The notes: a model not told the origin generated them from the letters alone. Counted from the first letter of the stretch, positions 24,102-32,290 are shown. The stretch: 34,561 nucleotides of DNA from Clostridia bacterium (GCA_017560145.1 JAFYON010000085.1:1-34561), one strand, 5' to 3'. A program made the numbers and translations.

Positions 24102-25643
24102 ATGTGCCTTAACCGAATATATAGGCTTTTCTCGGAAAAGCGCTTTTTATGGCTTGCGATCGCCTGCATTTTTTGCTCGTTTTTTGAAATTTTCACCGAG
24201 TGGAAATATATCTCGCGCGAGCCCGAGCAATATTTGTTTTTGCTTGCCGTGATTATTGTTGTAGCCGTCACTTTTTTGTTTTTATTTAAAAATATTAAGT
24301 TTGATGAAAGAGCGATAATCTTTCTTATTTTTGCGGTCGCGTTTATTTTCAGATTGGTTTATATCCAGACGACCGATCATCTCGTCCGTCAGCACGACGT
24401 CGGCGGAAGTAACGGTCACATGGCGTATATAATGACCTTTTATAACCACAAGGAATTGCCCGACACGATAAACTGGCAATATTATCAGCCTCCGGTATGG
24501 CATTATATCTGCGCTCTGTTTTTGCATATACAAACCACTCTCGGCATTGCATTGGACGTTGCAAAGGAAAATTTACAGCTCCTTTCGCTCTTCTGCTCAA
24601 GCGCAATTATGCTCGTTTCTCACAGCATTTTCAGAAAGTTCAACCTTAAAGGTCTTCCGATGATAATCGCTTGTGTGATCGTTGCATTTCACCCGACATT
24701 TATTATTCTTTCGGGCAGTATAAACAACGACGTTTTATCGCTTCTTTTGGCTCTGGTTTCGGTAAATCTTGCAATAAAATGGTACCGCGAGCCTAATTTA
24801 AAAACCATTCTTCTGCTTGCCCTTTCCATTGGATTTTCTATGGGCGTAAAGCTTTCCGGTGGCTTGATTTCGGTTGGCGTTGCAATGCTTTTCGCGATTC
24901 GTCTTTTCGGCAAGCAATATAAAAACAAGCTTTCGCTTATCGGTCAGTTTGCATCGTTTGGCGTGATTTGCTTCCCAATTGCACTTTGGTGGCAGATAAA
25001 GAATCTTATCGTTCACGGAACACCGATAACCTACGTTCCGATGCTTTCCAAAACCAACAGCCAATATATCGGCTTCCGCAGTATTACCGAGCGACTTTTT
25101 GATATTTCCTCGATCTGGGACGTGGGCGTTTACCCTGCGCGCGCTATCGAAAGCAAGGCGGAATATTTTGATTATTACGAATTCAACATTCCTGCAGCCG
25201 CGCTTAAAACAAGCGTTTTTGGCGAATATTACATCGGCTTTTCAAGCGATTTCGGCAGATTTTTTGCAAACGTTCTCTTCTATTCCGCAGCGATCCTTGC
25301 CGTTTTGACGGTCGTTTCCGCGGTTTATCTTGTTATTAAGTCCTTCAAAAACAGCACCGAGAATTACGGATACAGCAAGAGCGAGCTAATTTTTACCCTC
25401 GTTTGCGCGCTTACAATAATTTTTTCTTACGTAAAATTTTGCTTTGATTTCGCACATTTTTGCACGATGGACTTCAGATATATCGCAATGACTGTTATTT
25501 TCGGTGCGCTATATATTGGGCTTTTGTTAAAGCACAGACAAAAAAACAACAAAATATTTGATTCCGTTCTTCGAATCGGTATTATAATTTTCACCGTTTT
25601 GATGGCGATTTCCAGTGTTGCAATTTATGGAACCATCGCATAA
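24102..25643 (+). CDS. Polytopic membrane glycosyltransferase-like protein (GT-C, family 39-like)
   Basis: This 513-residue membrane protein has about 11-13 hydrophobic segments. It resembles GT-C fold enzymes of the PMT/ArnT (GT39) superfamily, which use polyprenyl-phosphate sugars outside the membrane. Supporting motifs are an acidic site in the first outer loop ('RQHDVGGSNGHMAYIM'), then 'YYQPPVWHYI' and 'HPTFIILSGSINNDVLSLLL'. ATG 24102 is preferred over a GTG at 24093 because GGGGTG lies 7-8 bases before it. It is a single-gene unit with a consensus promoter. The position between dnaA and rpmH is unusual, since these normally adjoin across oriC. Acceptor and sugar are unknown. The family assignment is moderate, as these motifs are diffuse. 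Confidence 0.75.
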   Translation: MCLNRIYRLFSEKRFLWLAIACIFCSFFEIFTEWKYISREPEQYLFLLAVIIVVAVTFLFLFKNIKFDERAIIFLIFAVAFIFRLVYIQTTDHLVRQHDVGGSNGHMAYIMTFYNHKELPDTINWQYYQPPVWHYICALFLHIQTTLGIALDVAKENLQLLSLFCSSAIMLVSHSIFRKFNLKGLPMIIACVIVAFHPTFIILSGSINNDVLSLLLALVSVNLAIKWYREPNLKTILLLALSIGFSMGVKLSGGLISVGVAMLFAIRLFGKQYKNKLSLIGQFASFGVICFPIALWWQIKNLIVHGTPITYVPMLSKTNSQYIGFRSITERLFDISSIWDVGVYPARAIESKAEYFDYYEFNIPAAALKTSVFGEYYIGFSSDFGRFFANVLFYSAAILAVLTVVSAVYLVIKSFKNSTENYGYSKSELIFTLVCALTIIFSYVKFCFDFAHFCTMDFRYIAMTVIFGALYIGLLLKHRQKNNKIFDSVLRIGIIIFTVLMAISSVAIYGTIA

Positions 25644-25660
25644 AAAAATGCCAAAAACAC

Positions 25661-25690
25661 TTGACAAATAAGGATTTTTTGGTATATAAT
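25661..25690 (+). promoter_or_regulatory. Sigma-A promoter for the rpmH cluster
   Basis: TTGACA (25661-25666) and TATAAT (25685-25690) are separated by 18 bases. It lies 18 bases past the stop of the membrane protein gene and gives a leader of about 65-70 bases before rpmH. Confidence 0.85.
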
Positions 25691-25698
25691 ATGTTGCT

Positions 25699-25728
25699 AT
25701 GCTCTGCGGAACCACGGCCAACGAGCAT
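25699..25728 (+). promoter_or_regulatory. Leader hairpin upstream of rpmH
   Basis: ATGCTC (25699-25704) pairs with GAGCAT (25723-25728) around a GC-rich loop in the rpmH 5' leader. A second short inverted repeat ATTAAT/ATTAAT lies next to the GGAGGTG ribosome binding site. Control of L34 synthesis through this structure is only a guess. Confidence 0.4.
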
Positions 25729-25764
25729 CAATTAATGTTGAAATATTAATGGAGGTGTAACACC

Positions 25765-25899
25765 ATGCTTAGAACATATCAGCCTAAGAAGAGACACAGA
25801 AAGGCAGAACACGGCTTCAGAAAGAGAATGGCTACCGCTAACGGCAGAAAGGTTCTTAAGAGAAGACGCGCTAAGGGCAGAGCAAGACTCACTTATTAA
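25765..25899 (+). CDS. rpmH: 50S ribosomal protein L34
   Basis: This 44-residue, highly basic protein is L34 of the large ribosomal subunit, with the diagnostic start '[20 protein letters not shown]', then '[15 protein letters not shown]' and 'KGRARLTY'. Length is exactly that of the family. A strong GGAGGTG site lies 8 bases before the ATG. It leads the conserved cluster rpmH-rnpA-yidD-yidC-jag, with rnpA starting 41 bases after its stop. Confidence 0.98.
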   Translation: MLRTYQPKKRHRKAEHGFRKRMATANGRKVLKRRRAKGRARLTY

Positions 25900-25940
25900 T
25901 CCTAAACCCGATTATCTATCCTGAAACGAGGTTTTCTATT

Positions 25941-26288
25941 ATGGAAAAAACACGCAGGATACAAACTTTAAAGGAAAATCACCTGTTCGCACGCTCATAC
26001 CGTAAAGGCAGGTGTTTTTCCGGCAAGTATGTTGCAATCTACGTGCTGAAAAACGGACGCGATAAGGACCTCGTTAAAGTTGGGATCACCGTATCTAAAA
26101 ACCGCGGTAACGCAGTTAAGAGAAACCGCACCAAGCGTATCATACGCGAGGCATACCGTGTTTTTCATCCGTTTATAAAAGAAGGTCATATTATCGTCAT
26201 TGTCGCGCGCCAGCCTTGTGTCGACGCTCATCTTTCCGTGGTGGTAAGCGAGCTCGAGGTTTTATTGTCTAAAGCGGCACTTTTATAA
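25941..26288 (+). CDS. rnpA: Ribonuclease P protein component
   Basis: This 115-residue basic protein is the cofactor of the RNase P ribozyme, which matures the 5' end of tRNAs. It has the family's RNR motif region 'NAVKRNRTKRIIREAYR', an N-terminal 'ENHLFARSYRKGRCFSGKY' substrate-binding stretch and 'VGITVSKNRGNAV'. Length is normal. The ATG follows GAGG about 10 bases upstream. It comes after rpmH and before yidD, the standard order, with a longer 105-base gap to yidD. Confidence 0.97.
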   Translation: MEKTRRIQTLKENHLFARSYRKGRCFSGKYVAIYVLKNGRDKDLVKVGITVSKNRGNAVKRNRTKRIIREAYRVFHPFIKEGHIIVIVARQPCVDAHLSVVVSELEVLLSKAALL

Positions 26289-26393
26289 TTTTATCGGAAA
26301 AGCATATACCGCAAAAAACGTCTTTGTTTTTGATTTATTGTTCGAAAGCCATTTAAAGCGGCTTGCATTATTTCAAATTAAGCGGAACTTTAT

Positions 26394-26621
26394 ATGAAAA
26401 AACTATTTATTCGCCTGATACGGTTTTATCAAAAACACATTTCTCCGTCGAAGCCCCGTTGTTGCCGTTTCGAGCCGACCTGTTCGGCATACGCTATTGA
26501 AGCTATCGAAAAGCGCGGCATTATCGTAGGGCTTTTGCTTGCTTTTTACAGGATATTAAGATGTAATCCATTCAATAAAAATTGCGGATACGATCCCGTT
26601 CCCGAAAAACGTAAAAAGTAG
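26394..26621 (+). CDS. yidD: Membrane protein insertion efficiency factor YidD
   Basis: This 75-residue protein belongs to the YidD family of small membrane-associated proteins that assist YidC-dependent insertion. The signature '[32 protein letters not shown]' region (residues 12-43), the following hydrophobic '[15 protein letters not shown]' and the C-terminal 'GGYDPVP'-like '[13 protein letters not shown]' are clear. It lies between rnpA and yidC as in most bacteria. The ribosome binding site is weak. Confidence 0.96.
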   Translation: MKKLFIRLIRFYQKHISPSKPRCCRFEPTCSAYAIEAIEKRGIIVGLLLAFYRILRCNPFNKNCGYDPVPEKRKK

Positions 26622-26689
26622 GTCCACTATCAGAAAGGAATTATCGCTTATCGGCGCTATTTTTTTTGCGCCTTTGCGAAAGGTAAAAA

Positions 26690-28066
26690 ATGAGCTTTAT
26701 TTACGATATCTTTTCGTATATCATGAAGGGTTGCCTTTTTATTTCGGGCGACCATTACGTTATCGCACTCTTCTTCTTTGCTCTTGCAATGATGATCTTG
26801 CTTCTCCCGCTTGCACTCAAGCAGCATAACAGCCAGATCAAGATGGCTAAGGTCAAGCCCAAGGAAATTGCTATCCGCGAAAAATACAAGGGCAGAAACG
26901 ACCGTACGACCCAGCAGAAGATGACTATGGAAATTCAGGAAATGTACCGTGAAAACGGATACAGCCAATTCTCCGGATGTCTTCCCCTTCTCATTCAGCT
27001 TCCTATCATCATGATCCTTTTCGCAATCGTTCGTCAGCCTATGACCTATGCTGTCGATATCAAGGATTTCAATATCGAAAACGAATCCAAGGTTGCGGTT
27101 GAATATTACGAAGCACAAAAGGAAGCTATCGTTAAGGACAAATTCGAAACCGAAGCAGAATATACAGAATTCGTTAACAGCATTATTACAGAGCAAGGAA
27201 AGCTCGGCGTTGCTGAAATCACCGAAGATAACAAGGCACCCGAAGGAGCTTTCTGCTTTAAGGTAAACGATAAAGAATATTACGCTACCGGTGTTTCCGC
27301 AGGCGGCGAAAACGAAATGGCGCTTTCCAATCTTATCATCACCGGTAAGGACGATCTTCAGTCGCTTATCGATGAAGGCAAGATCGACGGCTCCTTCCTC
27401 CAGAAGAATTCGGTTACCAACCCCGAAATGACCTATCAGCAGATCCTTGACAAATATGCAGGCTATAAGGATGAGCTTCCCGTTTACAACATCGGCAGTC
27501 TTAACTTCCTTAACGAGCCCGACTTCGGCAAGAACATCTGGTTGATGCTTATCCCCGTTCTCGTATTTCTCTCCTCCTTCTTCCAGACCAAGGTTTCCAG
27601 ACGCTTCAGCGGCGCTGCAAACCAGACCGATGCAAACGGCAATCCCGTTGGCGGCGGCTTGTTTATGGAAGTAGGTATGCCTCTTATCTCTGCTATTTTC
27701 GCTTACAGTATGCCCGCAACCATCGGTGTTTACTGGATTTGGAGAACCTTGCTCGGTATGGGTCAGACCATCCTTCTTGCAAAGGTTAAGCCCATTCCCG
27801 TTGTAACCGAGGAGGCTATTGCAGAAGCTAAAAAGGCAATGAAGGCTACCCAAAAGAAGAAGAAGGTTATCACCATCGAGGTTGATGAGGATGATAACAG
27901 CTATGACGATATGATCGTTGAAAAGTCCGGTAACAGCGAAAAATCGGGCGATCCCACTCAGAGAAAGCCCCGTCGCATTGAAATGCTTACCGCAGACGAG
28001 GACGAAGCTCCCGCAAAGAACGAATCTTCTGACGAATCGACCGAAGAAACAAGTGAAAACGAATAA
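26690..28066 (+). CDS. yidC: Membrane protein insertase YidC/SpoIIIJ family, with large extracytoplasmic insertion
   Basis: This 458-residue protein inserts and folds membrane proteins alone or with Sec. TM1 is at about 22-40, the cytoplasmic hairpin at 45-95 ('KQHNSQIKMAKVKPKEIAIR'), TM2 at 98-116 ('GCLPLLIQLPIIMILFAIV'), TM3 at 283-299, TM4 at 330-345 and TM5 at 347-363. A charged, Glu-rich cytoplasmic tail runs to 458. Two features stand out. Residues about 120-275 form an insertion of roughly 150 residues between TM2 and TM3 that ordinary Firmicute YidCs (about 250-280 residues) lack. In TM1 the arginine five residues before the LLP proline in Firmicute homologues is Met35. Position after yidD and before jag fixes identity. 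AAAGG precedes the ATG. Confidence 0.93.
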   Translation: MSFIYDIFSYIMKGCLFISGDHYVIALFFFALAMMILLLPLALKQHNSQIKMAKVKPKEIAIREKYKGRNDRTTQQKMTMEIQEMYRENGYSQFSGCLPLLIQLPIIMILFAIVRQPMTYAVDIKDFNIENESKVAVEYYEAQKEAIVKDKFETEAEYTEFVNSIITEQGKLGVAEITEDNKAPEGAFCFKVNDKEYYATGVSAGGENEMALSNLIITGKDDLQSLIDEGKIDGSFLQKNSVTNPEMTYQQILDKYAGYKDELPVYNIGSLNFLNEPDFGKNIWLMLIPVLVFLSSFFQTKVSRRFSGAANQTDANGNPVGGGLFMEVGMPLISAIFAYSMPATIGVYWIWRTLLGMGQTILLAKVKPIPVVTEEAIAEAKKAMKATQKKKKVITIEVDEDDNSYDDMIVEKSGNSEKSGDPTQRKPRRIEMLTADEDEAPAKNESSDESTEETSENE

Positions 28067-28083
28067 TTGAGGTAAAATAAAAT

Positions 28084-28710
28084 ATGCTTAAAGAAACAGT
28101 TGCAACGGCAAAAACTATCGAGCTTGCCGTCGACGCTGCTTGTGCAGAATTGGGCGTAACTCCCGATGCGGTCGATTACGTTGTCCTCGAAGAACCGAAA
28201 AAGGGCATCCTCGGTATCGGCGCATGTGATGCAAAGGTTAGCGTTACACTTAAAGAAACCCCCGCGATCCGCGCTTATGAATTTGTTGAAACTCTTATTA
28301 AGAATATGAATCTCGAAGCTACCGTTGAAATCGTCGAACAGGACGAGGAAGGTGTTTACCTTGCAGTCAACGGTGACCATCTCGGGCTCCTTATAGGCAG
28401 AAGAGGCGACGTTCTCGACTCTCTCCAATATCTTGCTACCCTCGCTGCAAACATCGAAAAGAAGGGCTTCTACCGCGTTACGGTTGACGTTCAGGGCTAC
28501 CGTGAAAAGCGTGCAGAAACTCTCCGCGGTGTTGCAAAGAGAATGAGCGAAAAGGTTCTTAAGTACAAAAAGAGCTTCGCACTTGAACCGATGAACGCTT
28601 ACGAGCGCAGAATCATCCACTCTGCTTGCCAGAGCATCGAGGGTGTTACCACCCGTTCGATCGGCGAAGGCGCAGACAGAAAGATCGTCATCTCTCCCGA
28701 AAAGAAATAA
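28084..28710 (+). CDS. jag: RNA-binding protein KhpB/Jag
   Basis: This 208-residue RNA-binding protein has an N-terminal Jag domain (residues 1-55, 'ELAVDAACAELGV', 'KKGILGIGACDAKVSV'), a KH domain with the GxxG loop 'LIGRRGDVLDSLQYL' (about 100-115), and a C-terminal R3H domain 'MNAYERRIIHSACQSI'. In Firmicutes KhpB partners with KhpA and influences cell elongation and sporulation. It lies 17 bases after yidC with GAGGT as ribosome binding site and ends the cluster. The mnmE-mnmG-rsmG genes that often follow are replaced by a terminator. Confidence 0.96.
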   Translation: MLKETVATAKTIELAVDAACAELGVTPDAVDYVVLEEPKKGILGIGACDAKVSVTLKETPAIRAYEFVETLIKNMNLEATVEIVEQDEEGVYLAVNGDHLGLLIGRRGDVLDSLQYLATLAANIEKKGFYRVTVDVQGYREKRAETLRGVAKRMSEKVLKYKKSFALEPMNAYERRIIHSACQSIEGVTTRSIGEGADRKIVISPEKK

Positions 28711-28720
28711 TAACGGTAAC

Positions 28721-28757
28721 AAAAAGCCTGCAGACAAGCTTCTGCAGGCTTTCTTTT
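28721..28757 (+). terminator. Rho-independent terminator of the rpmH-jag cluster
   Basis: An 11-bp stem AAAGCCTGCAG/CTGCAGGCTTT with loop ACAAGCTT is followed by CTTTTTG, 12 bases past the jag stop. Confidence 0.9.
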
Positions 28758-28765
28758 TGCAATAA

Positions 28766-28796
28766 AAAAGCAAGCGGATATTTCCGCTTGCTTTTA
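28766..28796. terminator. Bidirectional terminator between convergent genes
   Basis: AAAAGCAAGCGG pairs with CCGCTTGCTTTT around a short AT loop. T-runs are present on both sides, so it can serve the jag cluster and the minus-strand glycosidase gene ending at 28821. Confidence 0.85.
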
Positions 28797-28820
28797 TTTT
28801 AATGTTTAACCTTTTAATGT

Positions 28821-31532
28821 TTAACCTTCGATGGTATAGGTGCCCATTACGTGACGCTTGATAAGAATGTAGTCGTACTTTTCAACGCCGTCCTTCTTGT
28901 TAACGTCAGCAGCCTTCTGCTGAGTTTCGGTAAGAGTAAGGGTGCCCATTACTGCACGCTTAACTGCGATATAGTCGTACTTTTCAATACCGTCCTTGCC
29001 GTTTACGTCACCGAGAACGTATTCGGGCTCTTCGGGAATAACGATCTTTGCGTATGCGCCAACGCCTGCAGTGCAGTTGTCGATGTCAATACCGTAGAAC
29101 TTGATAGTCTGACCAACGGTAGCGGTGCCGAGGAGAGCTTCGTTCGCCTGGCTGCCGGGAACGGTTTCTTCCCAGTTGTGAGCCGCGATCATGATCTGGT
29201 TTGCTTCGAGCTTAACGTCGGGAGTGGAAGCGCCGTTGCCCTTGAACTTCTTGATAACAACGTATTCACCTTCAACGTCGGTCTTTTCGAGAACAACGTT
29301 GGTGGTCCACTTGTGGTTAGCGTTGGTACCGGTAACGGTGCTGTCAGAGCTGATTGCGGGGGTGAAGATATAGCACATACCCGAGGTGATGGAGGTGTTG
29401 AAGCCGTTAACGTAGATAGCGTCGGTAACTGCCTTTTCGGTCATAGCAACTTCAACCTCGTCGATCCAAACGTGGTTGCCGCCGTGAACAACATAGAACT
29501 TAACGTACTGTGCGGTAACTGCCTTTTCGAGAGAAACGGTATAGGTGAAGAGCTTTGCGCCGCCGTTGCCGTCGCCTGCATCAACTGCAGTAGCGGTGCC
29601 AACAGAGGTGAAGGTGGAATTATCGTCGGATACGAATACTTCGATAGAAGCAGGCTGAGGAATGCCCCAGCTGTCGTATTTAGCCGCATATACGGTAAAG
29701 GTATTTGCAGCCTTGGGTGCGCCGAGGTCAACAACAACCTCTGCCTTGTTGTTCTTGCCCCAGCCGGAGTAAGAGGAGGTGCCTGCGTCGAGGTTACCCT
29801 TGCTGCCGTCGGTAAGCTTGATGCCGTCGTCAGCATAAGAGTCGGTTCTTTCGGTAGCACTTGCAACGTAGGAAGCGCCCTGAGAAAGCACAAGGGTGGA
29901 ATCGCCGGTGAGCGAAAGGAGAGAATTGAGCTTTTCGGTAACTTCCTTGATTTCGTTAAGGCTTGCATCCTCTGCGCCGAGAAGCTCAACAGCCTTTTCA
30001 TAGTTTTCGCGGATAGCGGAAAGAACTGCTTCGCTGTAGTCCTTATAGGAAATACCGGTTGCCTTTGCGATAGCAACGGACAATTGGTCCTTGCCCGAAA
30101 GAGCGGTGGAAAGAACGGAAAGCATTGCGCGAACGTCGCCCGAAACGGGAGCGTCGGATGCGAGAAGTGCTTTTGCATCTGCTACGATTTCAGCAATAGC
30201 TTCGTTGGGGTTGCTTTCGAGAGAAGCGGTAGCTTCATCGATCTTTGCCTGAAGCGCTGCGTTGAGATCTTCGTCAACTGCGCTGGACTTTTTAACGATA
30301 AGAATACAGTCTGCAATTGCACGGGAGCTCGATTGAACGTAGCCTGCAGCGCCTGTGCCGATATCCTTAACGTACATTGCACTCGATCCGCCGCCGTCCA
30401 TACGGATAACGTTTGTACAGCCTGCCGAGATCATATAGTCAGCAACGTCACGGAGAGTAACCGAGCCCTTGCTGCCGGTGGAAGCGCCTTCGGAGGTGAA
30501 GAATACGTAAGAGCCGTCGGGCTTGGTGCCGAATGCGGTCCAACGAGCTTCGAGAGTTACCGAGTGGGTACCGATGGTGGAATCGATTCTGGTACGGTCA
30601 ACACCGTCCTTAACGAGCCAACCAACGTTGGTGATAACGCTGTTAGCGTTTTCCATGATTTCACGGGATTCTTCATAGGTTTCGCTAACGCCGATGTTAA
30701 TGCTGTCGCCTGCCTTGAGGTCCTTAACGTAAACCGCGTTGGGAGAGGTGGACTTTACAAAGATAGCGAACTTGTTGGAAATGATACCGTCGGTTTCTTC
30801 GAACTTAACGTAAGAAGAATCAGCTTTAACCTCCAAAACCTTACCCTTGAGGGTGCCGCCTACGATAAGATCGGTGTTATCGAGCTTTTCGCAGATTACG
30901 GTATAACCGGGGTTGGTGTCATAAGTGTCGGTAATAGTACCGCAAGAGGTATCATAGTAGTAGAAGTTGTTGGTCCAACCACCGTTTTTGCCGTGGGTCT
31001 TGTTGATGTAGTAAAGACCGTTTTTGATTTCGGTGCCGTTAATGAAAAGCTTGTAATCGAGCTTACTCTTAACGATGTTCATGCTGCCGTCGGTGCCGAA
31101 TGCAACAACGGAATCGGTATAACCTGCGTGTGCACAGGAAACCTTACCGTTGGTGATAAGAAGACCAACGAGTGTGCCGCTGTCCATGCCGAAGAAGGAG
31201 CCGTTGATAGCGCCGATTACGTCAAAGCCGTACTTGGTGGTAGCGGATTCATACTGTTTGTTAAGAAGACCTACAGAGCCTGCGTTCTTAACGAAAGCCA
31301 TAGGGAAATAGCCGTCTGCAGGGTCAAATTCCATCGAAACAGCGGTAACGGTGTTGCCGTTCTGTCCGCTTACGATGGTGAGATTGGTGTAAGAAACGTC
31401 TTCATTAATGTTAACGGTGTTGCCAACGGTAACGGTAGCCTTATCGTTTGCACCTGCGTTAACGAAAATGCAAGATGTAGCGAGCATTACCGCGCAAACC
31501 AAAAGCGCGAAAATTCTCTTTGTCATTTTCAT
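28821..31532 (-). CDS. Secreted phosphodiester glycosidase (NAGPA-like) with F5/8C-like and dockerin-like modules
   Basis: This 903-residue protein has a signal peptide (1-26, ending 'IFVNA'). A phosphodiester glycosidase/NAGPA domain spans about 45-415, with 'GAINGSFFGMDSGTLVGLLI', 'LEARWTAFG' and the active-site stretch 'VIRMDGGGSSAMYV'. A helical linker covers about 420-560. A discoidin-like domain covers about 570-705 ('IEVFVSDDNSTFTSVG', 'NHVWIDEVEVAM'), a further beta domain 710-835, and two dockerin-like repeats end the protein ('GDVNGKDGIEKYDY', 'ADVNKKDGVEKYDY'). Members of this family can split sugar-1-phosphodiester bonds, and the bacterial substrate may be a wall polymer or glycan. 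The discoidin module resembles those of the two DUF4855 proteins. Start ATG 31532 has GGAG 10 bases upstream. Monocistronic, with a strong promoter and biased codons. Substrate unknown. Confidence 0.87.
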   Translation of the reverse strand: MKMTKRIFALLVCAVMLATSCIFVNAGANDKATVTVGNTVNINEDVSYTNLTIVSGQNGNTVTAVSMEFDPADGYFPMAFVKNAGSVGLLNKQYESATTKYGFDVIGAINGSFFGMDSGTLVGLLITNGKVSCAHAGYTDSVVAFGTDGSMNIVKSKLDYKLFINGTEIKNGLYYINKTHGKNGGWTNNFYYYDTSCGTITDTYDTNPGYTVICEKLDNTDLIVGGTLKGKVLEVKADSSYVKFEETDGIISNKFAIFVKSTSPNAVYVKDLKAGDSINIGVSETYEESREIMENANSVITNVGWLVKDGVDRTRIDSTIGTHSVTLEARWTAFGTKPDGSYVFFTSEGASTGSKGSVTLRDVADYMISAGCTNVIRMDGGGSSAMYVKDIGTGAAGYVQSSSRAIADCILIVKKSSAVDEDLNAALQAKIDEATASLESNPNEAIAEIVADAKALLASDAPVSGDVRAMLSVLSTALSGKDQLSVAIAKATGISYKDYSEAVLSAIRENYEKAVELLGAEDASLNEIKEVTEKLNSLLSLTGDSTLVLSQGASYVASATERTDSYADDGIKLTDGSKGNLDAGTSSYSGWGKNNKAEVVVDLGAPKAANTFTVYAAKYDSWGIPQPASIEVFVSDDNSTFTSVGTATAVDAGDGNGGAKLFTYTVSLEKAVTAQYVKFYVVHGGNHVWIDEVEVAMTEKAVTDAIYVNGFNTSITSGMCYIFTPAISSDSTVTGTNANHKWTTNVVLEKTDVEGEYVVIKKFKGNGASTPDVKLEANQIMIAAHNWEETVPGSQANEALLGTATVGQTIKFYGIDIDNCTAGVGAYAKIVIPEEPEYVLGDVNGKDGIEKYDYIAVKRAVMGTLTLTETQQKAADVNKKDGVEKYDYILIKRHVMGTYTIEG

Positions 31533-31566
31533 AACTTATATCTCCTTATTAAAAATTTGTTACTTT

Positions 31567-31595
31567 ATTATACAATTATGATTTCTTTATGTCAA
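31567..31595 (-). promoter_or_regulatory. Sigma-A promoter for the secreted glycosidase
   Basis: On the minus strand TTGACA (31595-31590) and TATAAT (31572-31567) are 17 bases apart, a perfect consensus. It lies 35 bases upstream of the ATG and close to the end of maf. Confidence 0.85.
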
Positions 31596-31609
31596 TAAGT
31601 TTATGCGAT

Positions 31610-32215
31610 TTAACCAAGATTGTTTTCGCTTAATTTTTGCCATTCGGGAAGAATACCAAAGTCCTTTAAGAATTTGAAAACCTTTTCAACGGGAAGTCCG
31701 ATAATGTTGAAAAAATCGCCCTCGAAGGATTCGGCAAATAGGCATGCGCGCTCCTGAATTCCATAGCTTCCCGCCTTGTCCATTGGCTCGCCCGTGAGTA
31801 TATACGCGCGTATCTCATCGTCGGAAAGCTCGCGGAATTTTACCTTCGTAATGCAAAATCCGCTGTTAAAGCCTTCGGCACAAACGACGGCAAAGCCGCT
31901 TATTACCTCGTGAGTGCTTCCCGAAAGCGATTTAAGCATCAAAAAAGCGTCGGTTTCGTCGGTCGGCTTGCCCAAGGCGCTTCCGTCGACCGAAACGACG
32001 GTATCCGCACCCAAAACAACGTAATTTTCATCGCGAAAGCGATCGAAAACCTCCCTCGCCTTTGCAAGCGCGTTTAATTCGGCAATGCTGTAAACGCATT
32101 CGCCCTCCATAACCTCGTCGGCGTTTGACGGGATAACCTCATAAGAATACCCTGCTGTATCCAGAATTTCCTTTCTGCGCGGAGAAGCCGACGCAAGAAT
32201 AAGCTTTTTCGACAT
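31610..32215 (-). CDS. maf: Maf family nucleotide pyrophosphatase
   Basis: This 201-residue protein belongs to the Maf/ham1-related family that hydrolyses non-canonical or modified nucleoside triphosphates to limit their use in nucleic acids. Clear motifs are the N-terminal phosphate-binding 'LILASASPRRKEIL', the acidic 'YVVLGADTVVSVDG' and 'DKAGSYGIQERA' (GSYGIQE). Length is typical. In Bacillus the gene affects septation when overexpressed, hence older names. It is read divergently from proB across an 89-base gap whose promoters overlap. A GAGG site precedes the ATG. Confidence 0.95.
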   Translation of the reverse strand: MSKKLILASASPRRKEILDTAGYSYEVIPSNADEVMEGECVYSIAELNALAKAREVFDRFRDENYVVLGADTVVSVDGSALGKPTDETDAFLMLKSLSGSTHEVISGFAVVCAEGFNSGFCITKVKFRELSDDEIRAYILTGEPMDKAGSYGIQERACLFAESFEGDFFNIIGLPVEKVFKFLKDFGILPEWQKLSENNLG

Positions 32216-32241
32216 AATTTATCTACCTCTTTAAAAAATCC

Positions 32242-32270
32242 TTGAAATTTTCTTACGATTATATTATAAT
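32242..32270 (+). promoter_or_regulatory. Sigma-A promoter for proB-proA
   Basis: TTGAAA (32242-32247) and TATAAT (32265-32270) are 17 bases apart, 34 bases before the proB ATG. Confidence 0.75.
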
Positions 32271-32290
32271 ACTTAATTATCAAATGTAAA
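32263..32290 (-). promoter_or_regulatory. Possible maf promoter overlapping the proB promoter
   Basis: On the minus strand TTTACA (32290-32285) and TATAAT (32268-32263) are 16 bases apart. Its -10 overlaps the proB -10, so polymerase may use only one direction at a time. Confidence 0.5.

Noticed and set aside
28851..31598. 915-codon open frame antisense to the secreted glycosidase
   Set aside because: It mirrors a strongly codon-biased gene that avoids TTA, CTA and TCA codons, which leaves the opposite strand open. No ribosome binding site or domain is visible, and the sense gene has a signal peptide and known domains.
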